Shown: piece after piece, positions 1-10,200 of the stretch
Layout of the letters: each line of letters begins with the position of its first letter
Position numbering within the stretch: the first letter of the stretch is position 1
DNA from: Acheta domesticus
Lineage: Eukaryota; Arthropoda; Insecta; Orthoptera; Gryllidae
DNA length: 64,000 bases
NCBI GenBank assembly: GCA_031308135.1
Contig: JAHLJT010009355.1
Span: 4,153,217-4,217,216, forward strand
Direction of reading: 5' to 3'
Notes under the pieces: generated by a model
Database searches by the model: none
What the model saw: the letters and a program-made list of their open reading frames with translations, nothing else
Told to the model about the DNA's origin: nothing
Translations under genes and position numbers: made by a program

Positions 1-545
1 TTTAATGCATCTTGAGAATTAAAAGTACAATGAACCGTACGTCATGAGATGAAAAACATTGCCCCCACCATCCACTCTCGCGCGCCCTTCCGCGCCAAGG
101 TACGCGGCGGGCAGATGAGGTGCTCTGCCATGGCCGTCTGCAGTAGGACGGCCTACCACAGATGGCCATGGCTCTGCTCAGCGAGCGGGGATCATAGAGG
201 ATGGCGGGGATGGGTGCGTTGCTGCCCTTCCCTTCGCTTGGTGGCCACGCGTCGCGTCGCGAGAGGGCGCATGAGAGCACCCAGTCACATTACAGCCAGT
301 GCTACCGCGGAGCAAAATTAGTTTAAATGGCAGGTTTTGTTAATATAGATTACCGTACCCTTTGTCGAGAAGTTTGTAACTTAAAAAAATATTATAGGGC
401 ACATATTTCTCTTTCCCGTTAATGACAGTGAACAAAAATGTCAGTAGAGATTTTATTAATTTTTCTGAAGAAAGTAATTCTGACACACGTGATCAAAACC
501 CTAGAACCCCCGAATTTTTTAGTAGCCCAGCTTCTTCTTCTTATA
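1..545. other. Unassigned repeat-like flank
   Basis: The first 300 bases are moderately GC-rich, the rest AT-rich. Short open frames on both strands lack splice sites or recognisable domains. I see no supported gene. Confidence 0.4.
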
Positions 546-776
546 CTACGATTTTTCTAACTTTACCCCTCAAGGTCCGTCTTCACGATGGAATATGTCA
601 CGGTATTTCGCGACGTTCTCAGTCGTGCCACCAGGTATCGCGTGATCGCGACCGTATCAAGCAGTGCTTGCGATCATGCGACTTCTAGCGGCATGACGGA
701 GAAAGACGCGAAATGCCATGTGATATTCCGTCGTGGCCGTAGGGGCTTGAGGGGCAGAGTCAGGACAATCGCATTG
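546..776. mobile_element. TA-flanked MITE, family M1, copy 1
   Basis: Nearly palindromic element. The left end reads cgatttttctaactttaccc and the right end is its inverted relative ending gcattgta. Arms of about 35 bases show clear inverted complementarity and TA flanks both sides. Copies 2 and 3 are at 32300-32531 and 54011-54227, with matching interiors (gaccgtatcaagcagtgctt). The TA target suggests a Tc1/mariner-type origin. Confidence 0.75.
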
Positions 777-958
777 TAGAGAATCAATGTGCGTGGCAGG
801 GCAGTGTGTGACATAGTGGTGATCCATTGCAGTGACGTATTGTCGTGTTTTCTCGTATTTAGTGAAGATTTGTAGAAACTACACTTATTATCACTACACT
901 TAGTAATGCGTGCTTTGTGTAATCTAACAGGTATTCAGGAACAATTGTGTGTAGTATG

Positions 959-1736
959 CAGTGGCGTAGCGTGACTCACACGTTTGGGGATGCTCAACAA
1001 TAACACAAAAAATGTCACTATCAACTACTTCATCTAATAGGCGAACGCAACACAAGGCAAATACACTGGGACTACTTCCACGATCTCGATTGCTTACGAC
1101 GGTGTAGGCGCTTCCCACAAAATCCTCACAGCAGTCAGGGCTGCCGATGTCTTGAAAGCAAATTATACAATGGCTCAGCTTTAATTCTTATGCGCGAATG
1201 GCAATAAGACCATTTGTTAATTTATACATTACAGACTTAAATAATATGTAATCTATTTAAAAGATAATACAATTTCTTGGATATTAATTAAGAAATAGTA
1301 GTCAGGCACTATTTCTACAGTTTGTACCCATGACGAAGCGGGGACTCCCGAGTGAGAGAGAGAAAGATAACTTACTGAACGCCTGAAGTGTGCTGCGCTC
1401 TCGTGCACAAACGAGCTTCTTTCCGGAGTAGACGCTAGCGTAAAGCAGTCGGGTTTCTCTGGGCCAGGGGTGAAGAGGGGAGAGGGGAACCTCGCCATCT
1501 GCGCATGCGTCATTGCTCGTCACAATCTGGCGGCAGACGCTAGAAATATTTTAGCTTCCAAGCAATCAGAAGCCAGCTTCAACAGCCCGCCGAATTCAAT
1601 CATAGGAAATCAATTTAAAATTAATACAAAACGTGTTTCGCTCAACAGACCACTTGTAAGATTATCAATACAGTATTTAAGGTTCTTATATACGGGGATG
1701 CTCAGCATCTCAGCGTCCCCTGATGCTACGCCACTG
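959..1736. mobile_element. Non-autonomous hAT element with perfect 8-bp TSD
   Basis: The element starts CAGTGGCGTAGC and ends GCTACGCCACTG. It is flanked by an identical 8-base duplication GTAGTATG at 951-958 and 1737-1744. Terminal inverted repeats plus an 8-bp duplication are diagnostic of the hAT superfamily. The 778-base interior has no transposase. A truncated copy in opposite orientation lies at 27065-27591. It is inserted beside, and probably into, an older hAT transposase relic starting around 1745. Confidence 0.88.
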
Positions 1737-1744
1737 GTAGTATG

Positions 1745-2326
1745 TCTTCCAGTGAGTGTGTAATTGATATTTTGCGGAGACCATTTTCAACGAAAGCAGG
1801 TAATTGAAAACAGTAGGCCATCCTTGGCACAATTACAGCAGATAACAAAAAAATTCAAGAGACATTTCACTTGCTCTACCTACGAAAAATATCTGTGGCT
1901 AGCTGGCAGTGAAAGAGTGAACTCTTTGTTTTATTGGCTCGTTGGTCAAGATCAAAATACCTCATGGACAAAATCGGGATACAAAAATTTAGGAAGTTTC
2001 ACAAAAGCAGCAACTGCACAAGAACTGTCAGTATGACACATCAGAGCTTTGTATCTTTTGGCTCATTCGGGCGTACTCGCATTGAAACGCAATTGGACCA
2101 GCAACTTCAAACAGAAATATCTGTCAACAATAAGAAAGTGCAACAAAATCGCGAACTTCTCAAAAGGCTCATAAACGCCGTATGTTTCCTAAGTAAACGG
2201 GAATTAGCATTTAGAGAACATGATGAATCTAGATTGTCACTTCATCGTGACAACTATGTGGCAATGCTGTGCGCTACGCACTCTGTGAAGCTTCAGCGTC
2301 CGTCAGGAACAACGTGCGCATTTTAG
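1745..2326 (+). pseudogene. hAT transposase relic (TTF-type zinc finger region, ZMYM1-like)
   Basis: Two overlapping plus-strand frames together resemble the N-terminal part of ZMYM1-like/TTF-zinc-finger hAT proteins. The first frame (1764-2036) has SWTKSGYKNLGSFTKAA, matching the usual WTKxGxxxL zinc-finger tail. The second (about 2040-2290) has RELLKRLINAVCFLSKRELA, FREHDES and HRDNYVAML, the typical HDES...NxGNY block. The frame switches around 1970-2040 and an in-frame stop occurs near 1793, so it is dead. The 5' part is cut off by the element at 959-1736. No catalytic core is recognisable downstream. Confidence 0.65.
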
Positions 2327-2329
2327 CGG

Positions 2330-3900
2330 CCGACGTCCGTTGGCTGCTCCGCAACGGACGTTGTTGGCGACGGACGCCACTACAGCCCGCTGGTGTGCCA
2401 CGGACCACGAACGTCTTGCTGCTCTACGACGGACGCGCTTTGACGTCCGTCATTTGACGCTCCGTTGGCGCTAGACCAAATGGTGCAGTTGAGAATGGTA
2501 TTTTATGGAAAGTGGCATTTTCGGTCTAGAAATTACGTAAACAATCACACCACAGAATAAGTGGAATCCAGTTTCTTGACGTCGACCACTCTTTCCACCT
2601 TAAGGATGATTTGAGTGTAGAATTTGAGAATTTTAATGGTACATGAAGGTGTGAGAAAGAGCTTGGAGTGTGAAGCTAGACCAGAAGCCGTTCTGAAATA
2701 TAACAGCATAATGTTCGTAAGTGGTAGTGAAAATTTAACCATGTTGAAGGAAGTTGAGGCGACAGGAGTGTCAAAAATTAACCTTCTTCGATATTACGAA
2801 GAGAAACAAAAATAAATCGGACCTCTCGTTGCGGAAATAGTTGTAACTGTGCAACTCTGCATTACATCGGGAAGAAGAAAATCATTTAAATGAAAATAAA
2901 GGTAGACCTTGTTGATATTGTGCATTCTTTTGTTTATTTAATAACTTGTTCATTGACTTTCTTTTATGTAATCTCTTTGACTTTCTGACGTATGTAGAAC
3001 GTTATAGAAATATTCGTGTGTGTCACCAAGAATTACTGTAGAACTGTGATAGTGTTAGATGTTCCAGAAGAATGTTGTATTCAAAGATTATATTTGTGTA
3101 GATAATAAAAATATTCAAAAGACCTAACGGAAGTACAGTAACCTTTCGGATCAGCCCAGACCCAACCCAAAAATTTCAGAAAATCACAGACATTTGATCA
3201 ATATTCATCCTCTATCTTTTTTTTAAAATTCTTCTTCCTGTAATTCATTTCTTTTTCCAAAAATCCTTACCTGAAAATGTTTGAATGCAATTTACTGGGG
3301 TAGATAATTAATTTCTGTAATCATATTCATCCACTGCTTGGCCGCCAGTAGGAGTTTCATATTTTGACGAACAAAAAGAATAGGATGTGTTTGTGTGTAT
3401 GTATATGTATTCAAAGTTTGTGATATTAAATGTATTTATTATCGAAAGTTTTAACCTTTTCCAAGCTACGGCCTGCAGTGTGCTGCCTCTGCGCTGCCCC
3501 GCGTGCTGCAGACTTTCCCGCGAGCGCCGCTGGAGACTGGTGGATTCCCTCTTTCTGCGTTAACGCAGCCGCGTTTGTCCTCATTAAAAATACATATTCT
3601 TGTAAATATGTCTTCAAAAATGCAATTAACCGAAACCGCAGATCGCACGAAAAATCACCAGCAAACTATGTGCAGCAAGGAAGACAAGTAAAAACAAAGA
3701 AATTGACTGAAATGCAGAGGAAAGCCGTTTGTTGTTTGTACGCTTTGAAGAGCGCGGGCCGGGGCGGCGCCTCGTGTCCAGGCGCTCAGCGCGTCTTCCC
3801 ACGACGCGACGCCTCAACACGAAGACAACAAGCCTTCACGCGCCATCTAGTGGCCACTCAAGTCTTCGTTGGTACCTTCCGCAACCTCCAGATATCGTCA
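2330..3900. other. Unassigned, no supported gene
   Basis: 2330-2465 carries several short acgtccgt/acggacg motifs in both orientations and may be the end of a degraded element. The rest is AT-rich with a GC-richer patch at 3470-3900. The longest frame there (3430-4017) has no domain or splice context and overlaps a dispersed repeat. Confidence 0.35.
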
Positions 3901-3954
3901 CAAGCACTCCATGAGAGGCGCGCCCTAGCAGTTTTCTGGCTGCACCACGTGTTA

Positions 3955-4500
3955 GGAGATTTTTTTCTTAATTTTGCAACAGGATTTATCCACTTTTTCG
4001 TTACCAGGGCCCTGTAATAAGAGTTTTTCTGCCGAAAATCCGCCGTTTTTTCGTGCAGCATTACATAACTTTCCCTATTCGTACGTATAGTATACGGGAA
4101 AGTAAAAATTCTGTTTCACAATTTTTCGAAAAAATACTTGTTTTTGAAGAATTGAACATTACCTTATTTGAAGACCTTTTTTTATGATCACATTTCATTA
4201 AGAAAAAAAATGCATCTTTTGTAGTTGTAGGAAGATGCCGAAATTTTTTTGAATTTTTTCAATTTTCGAAAGATCTGAGTTTTCAACCAACACGAGACAT
4301 ACGCCATTCTCTTAAATGACTTTCAGACTATCCAACAACAAAATTTAGTCAAAATTCTTGGCGCCATTTTTTTGAACATTTCCTAGGGGCTTCATGCAAA
4401 GTACCCTCCAAAATTTAAATATCGGTTTCAGATTCAAGGGGCGCGAGATCATTCAGATCGACCGGGGAGTATTAAGTTTGGAGAAAATCGGCTATCATCT
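3955..4500 (+). repeat. R300 dispersed repeat, copy with permuted module order
   Basis: Bases 3955-4105 match the terminal module found at 48870-49040 (atttatccacttttt, cattacataactttccct, gtatacgggaaagt). Bases 4110-4500 match the internal module at 48470-48750 (ggaagatgccga, aggggcttcatgc, agatcgaccggggagt). The order here is terminal then internal, the reverse of the 48-kb copy, which fits a junction of two elements or a permuted copy. No coding capacity is visible. Confidence 0.6.
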
Positions 4501-4629
4501 CATCCTGTTCGAATCTTCCTCCTACTTTGTCTTACTTCTCACTATTATGAGTAAAGGTAAAAACCAGCATTTTAATTTACGAAAATAAGAAATGTTCACC
4601 TTTATGTGGAAGACCTGCAAGCAACATTC

Positions 4630-4860
4630 AGTTTTGATTTTGAATACACTGCTAACAAATAATTTACCCTCCACTCCTATCATGTCTAGCAAAAGGGAGC
4701 TCAAGAAGACTCGGGCAGAGTTAATTTTACTGTCTTAAGTTACTTACATGTACTGTCCAGAAATCAAAGCAAGGGGGCTGTCTCCGCACTAGCTCAAAGG
4801 ATCAAGGGAAACTGATCAAGTTGGTGTCATTGACATTTCAGCTAAATTACAAAACTTGTT
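4630..4860 (+). repeat. Dispersed repeat shared with 60325-60560
   Basis: Bases such as ccactcctatcatgtctagc and aaggatcaagggaaactgatc have close matches in the same order at 60325-60560. The unit is about 230 bases, without recognisable ends or coding capacity. Class unknown. Confidence 0.55.
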
Positions 4861-5449
4861 GCTAATGATTATAGTAACAATAATAACACCACTGCAATAA
4901 CCTTTTCGCTGCGTGCGGCGCCTGTTCCCGGTTCCGAAGGGCGCGCACTGGCAGGGCAGCGGCCGATGCATCACTCCCACTTTGCAAGAACTCTACTTTC
5001 ATTAACAAAGAATGGATTTAACGCCTCCGTGAAAAAATAAGAAATCTCAAACTGAACTTCTTCCTTGATCCCGTTTTGTCCACAAAAGAAGCCAATAATC
5101 GTTTAGTTTTGCATATAACGAGAAAAAACGTTTAGAAAGAACATTAACACAAGTGAGCGTGGTCATCGTATCCGAAAACCCTGGAGAAAGTTTCATTAGG
5201 GTCATTAAGGAAGGGCCTGCTCCCGCGCTGAACGGCAGTCGGGCAGTTCACAAACCCCCAACGCGATATTGCAAAAGAATAAAACTTTTTCCTCAGCCAG
5301 GTGTCGGGCTAGGGCGTGGCCCCAAGCTCCACAGGTATTTAAAATTTAATGTCCCCAAATGGGGGAAAGAGACGGAATGCTCGGGGGAGGGGGTCGCTGA
5401 CGTATTCTATGGACTATAAAGTACAAAATAAAGAAAAACAAAAAAAAAG
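4861..5449. other. Unassigned intergenic sequence
   Basis: Mixed composition with a small GC-richer patch near 4915-4975. An 88-residue open frame at 5153-5419 has no recognisable domain. I see nothing supportable. Confidence 0.35.
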
Positions 5450-7018
5450 TTTTTTTTTAAAAATTTTTCCTATCCCCCCCCCCCTTACAATTTCCACACA
5501 ATGAAATATTCTGATCAAGGAAGTTGGAAAAGAAAACTTTCTCTGGAAGCAGTTAATTTAGACCATTCTATGTAAGTGAACATTTAATTTCAGATGTCAA
5601 TTCAACCCTCTCCCTGAAGAAAATTGCCAGATGACACTTAGCAAAGTGCAGTGTATTTATTTCGTAAGTTGTGGGTATGTAAATGGCACTGTTGATATTT
5701 TACCACCATGAAGGGTTATGATAACAAAAAGAATTCAAAATATTTCTATTACAATATTTAATTATTTTTGACAAACTTTAAAATGCCTTTTGAAGGTCTC
5801 CTGAAATTTAAAACTATTTTCATTATTATTTATCTCACCATAGTTAAGATTTAAAGACATTATTTCTAGTATTACTTCTTCAGTCTTGTTAAATATTGAA
5901 GTAAATTACTCTCCAAAAGTATATTCTACATTAAATATACAGTGTAAACAAAAAACTGCAAAATATACAAGGAATATTTTTGCAAGATATACTCTTTAAC
6001 AGTTCATTGATAAGACCATAATTCATTAGTTTCTGTTATTACAAATTACATAATATAAAGAAGACACAGACCATGATTGGTTAAATACCAACCCACTCTT
6101 AGCACATTATCTACATTGTACATTGGGGACTTTAAAGCCTTCAATGCAAGATAAATTAAAAAGTTCTGTAAAAGACCCACTGAGGAACATTATAGAGTAT
6201 TGTTAATCCTCTCTTTTTATTAACGAATCAATATTTACATGGCTCTGACACAACTGGCATCAACCTCATCCAAAATCAACAGCACAATTTTTTTCTACCC
6301 AGACAAACAATACTAGCCACAGTACAGATTGTTTTATTCTTTTTCATAACGGACTGACAACCCTGTGAATACCTTTGAGCAATTTTGATGAAAATCTCTC
6401 ACAATGAGTCAATCTCATAAAATTAGTGAGCAGAATTTATTTCAAATATCTTTATTGCTTTAAGTTGTTTAAACAACTACATGAGCAAAGGACATACATG
6501 AATATCTACTTTTATGTTGAATGGTAACTGTATTACTGATACTTATAAAAATAGTTCTTGTATTGTCCGTTACAATACTGGACAGAACACCATGCACTTT
6601 CATCTTCATACATAAATGCACAGTCCTTTTACCTCAATTACAAATAAATGCAAAGATCAAGATCAGATTCTTGCTGGTCACTCATTACTTACTGAAGACA
6701 GTAAAATAGGCTACTAGAACAAATACGGAAACTGTTCCATATTGCGTTTAAAACAAGTCTCTCAAAATATACAAAATGGAAAAAATTAAAATCTATTTTA
6801 ATATCTACACATAAAAATTTATTTATCTGTAAGCTGCATTACTCCAAAGAATCCCTCAATATTCAAAAAACAGTTATTTACTTTATAACTTATTCTGGAA
6901 AATCAAGAAGCTGCAACATGCCTGACTTTCCTTGGAATCAAAACTTAAAAAGCTAAAACTATAAAATTAATTCAATTGATTTTACTTTTTTAGTTTGTAC
7001 TATAAGCTCTCTCTTTGA
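5450..7018 (-). other. 3' flank / probable 3' UTR region
   Basis: AT-rich sequence downstream of the stop codon on the minus strand. It contains several AATAAA-type hexamers on that strand, the nearest at 6823-6818. I see no other gene and no clear mobile element. The T/A and C runs at 5435-5482 are simple sequence. Confidence 0.4.
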
Positions 7019-7222
7019 CTATAGTGTTCCATGAATGGAATTGATGCAACCCTTTCCATTATTGTGAGTTCCATTTGAAGTAACTAAAGCCGCATTTGCA
7101 TTAAGATCAGGCTGCACCACGGAAAGTGACGAGATACTCTGGAAATTGCTTTCCTCCAATTCCTGCTGCATTTTCGCCAATGGAGGACACTGCATGACTA
7201 CACTCTGGATACTTTGGAGTGT
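7019..7222 (-). CDS. Last coding exon 15 and stop codon
   Basis: Acceptor gcatgtttcag|ACACTC, phase 0; TAG stop at 7021-7019; 67 residues. The peptide TLQSIQSVVMQCPPLAKMQQ continues ELEESNFQSISSLSVVQPDL, then a polar Asn/Gly-rich tail ending IHGTL. The ALE|TLQSIQSVV junction preserves heptads. A candidate poly(A) signal (AATAAA on the minus strand) lies at 6823-6818, about 200 bases downstream; the true 3' end is not determinable here. Confidence 0.87.
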   Translation of the reverse strand, partial: TLQSIQSVVMQCPPLAKMQQELEESNFQSISSLSVVQPDLNANAALVTSNGTHNNGKGCINSIHGTL

Positions 7223-10200
7223 CTGAAACATGCATACAAGGGAAATGAGAACTAAAAAAAAAAAAAACTAATCTACTTTTCTAAGCATTGAAGCAAATCT
7301 ATGTAGAAATACAGGCAATTTATTTATTTATGTATTTTTTTTAATCCAACAGCATTCTATTTAACCTTCCAGCGGGTGCGCGGCAGCACTCTGTGCTGCC
7401 TTTGTGCCTTTGTACTTTTATTGTTCTAAAATGGAGTGCGGCTATTTGACATGTCAGAGGGTTTCAGTATTCTCACTTCGTAACATTCTAAATGAAATGC
7501 AGAAATCTCCGTTCCGTTGCCTTCTCCCTATCAGTCATAAAGACGATTTGAAAATAAAAAAATTCTGACTGCAGCACTCTTGTAAGCGCCCACTCATGTA
7601 GGTATTTTCAGTATTCCAAACAAACATTTTAATTACTCAGATTGTTTGTTTACATGCATTTTCGATCACTGTAAGCAAAATCAAAGATGTTGAAAGTTTT
7701 TGGTTGATTTCTTTCCTATTACTTCTAGTCTTATTTGAGTTTTCCTTTGCTTTAGCAAAGCCCTTTAGGGCTTTAGGGCTGAAATAGACTGAAGAAATCA
7801 GGCATTTTCTTGAGTTACTGGAAACGTCTTTATGAAAACCAATTGATGCTTTTCTAAAATTTAAGGACAGCAGACTGTTTCATTTCATTGATTTGTCTAT
7901 CTAATACCAATTTTCTAGATAACTGTTTCTTTGTTATATTTTTTTATAAGGTTTTCTGAAACAATGTGTTATTTATTATTCAATACCTAAAACTAGACAC
8001 ATTTCTGAGATTTACAAAATGTATTAACATTGAATATGTAAGAATAGTGAGTTTTTTATCTTCCTTCTTCAATTAAATAATAGAAATTTTGAAGGTGCAA
8101 AAGACTGTTTTCTCAAGGCAGCATACAGTGCTCCTACATGACCACTTTGTGCGAGTTAAAAAGGCGCGCCCACCGGAAGGTTAATGATTGTTAGACAAGA
8201 GTTTTGATTTGTTTGACTGATAAAGCTTAATTGTTCTTATTTGTAATAAATATCTGGAGCTTTTAGTGAAAGTAATGTACAGCCAAGCTAAATTTGTTAT
8301 CACATTTCCTATGCCCCTTTATCATGTACAGCATCTTCATTTCCTTGGTTAATATTTCCTCCAAATAAATTCGCATAAACTTTGGCTTAAATCAAACTAT
8401 TTCAATGAAGGCATTAACTATCATTTCATCTTCTGACTTATATTTTACCTCAAGAGCTCTATCAATGGCATCATACTGACGTCGAACTTCACAAATGGAA
8501 CGGTGCCAATTTTCTGTCAACAATTGTTTGCTGACTGAGGATTTCTGACTGATTTCAGCTAACTGCAATTCCTTTTCTGCAAGTTGTTCTTTCAAAATTG
8601 GGATCTAAAAAATTGTAAAAATATAAATTTGTCAGTAAATTACTTACTTATATATTACTTATTAACTACATTCATGTTATCACAAAATCTGTCAGTTTTT
8701 TAAATTTATGAAAGTGAAACAAAGCAAAACTGCATTTGTTTGGACTAGCAAAGCTGCTTTAGAAAAGCTCCTTAGAGCAAACGAGAGGAAATTATAGTAT
8801 TTGCTAAGCAAAAAATAAAAGGCAAAAGTTAAAGTTAGTGATAATTTTCATTATATTTTACAGCAATGCTACCCATCAAAATGGACGTGGCATGCGACTA
8901 ATAATTAGAGACCGGAAAAATATGTAGTATAAAATGTCAAAATATGTAATGAAAACAGTAAGAATATGTAATAAATATGTAAAATCGGATATAATATGTA
9001 ATATCAAAATTCTTTAATTAAAAACCGCTTACATAGCAAGAAATTACATTTCAGAAAAACTGCTCACTTTAGATCATACAACTTTCTCGTCAGTAGTAAA
9101 AGCTTCATCTATTGTCATCCAGGACCGTAATTAAGCAGTAGTGCTAGTCGTAATAGGAGCCATCGCACAAACTGGTGAGATCTATGACCAGCAAATGTAT
9201 ACTGTAGCATGCAACATCTTCATCAAAGTGAAACAATTCAATACTGCGTTGGGGGGGGTATGATTCACCAAGATTACAATTTTGAGAACGGTACGTAGAA
9301 CAACAAAAAATATGTAATTACATTAAAATCCGGTCTCTACTACTAATAATGAACTAGGGAAAAAAGGTACCTAGCAACTTTTTTTTTTTTCCCTCCCAGT
9401 CATAGGGTCAACCTGACAGTTTTGTGAAAGTGAGCAAGACTTGATCTATCTGACCTCATTCCGAGCAGAAACAATGCGAGCCAAGATGTCAGGTGATGGA
9501 AGTTCTCCGTTTCTCCTGCCACTTGCTGCAGAGCCTTCTCAGCTTCTGCTTCGCGAATTTGTAGTTGAAGTTCTGCGCGTTGGCACATGGAGCTCAAATT
9601 GCACATATCTTGACTCAAATTCTGAAAAGAGAGAAAAAAACGTTTTGGTTAAGTAGTTCCTTTCAGTTTTCATATGCTCCTCACAATAGATGAGGAACTG
9701 TTTTCCTGGAAAAGATTTCTCTAACTTTTCTTTTATTTTAAGAGGGTTTTTTTTCTTTCTTCCCAACAATATGTACAGATTTCATAGTTTTTAAAGAAAA
9801 TACTAAAGCTTGAATCTTTTTAATGAAATACTCATCCCTCTAATTTTACTGTGTAAAAGGAAATATTTACTTAACAAAGAACTAGTGATGCTATAGAATG
9901 GTACAGACTTTCCCGTATTATTTTTCTATTTCCTTGGGCCTCGGATAGCTATTCGAATTGCCACACACTTGTGCCAGCTGCCATCTATCGCTGTCCAAAG
10001 TACATTTTTCGACATTTTCTTAAGTTTTCAAGTTTCCTAATGGTAGAACAGAAATATTAATTTTAAAATATTAAAGAACGCTAAAACCTTGTCCTAAATG
10101 GTAACATTCTTCAAAAAATTTGGAGCCATTTTTAAAAATTTACGTTTAAGTGCTACTAAAAATGCGAAATTTGAAGCTCTTTTTCACAGAAAACTTGTGA

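Noticed and set aside
3430..4017. 195-codon plus-strand frame
   Set aside because: No domain, no splice context, overlaps an R300 module.
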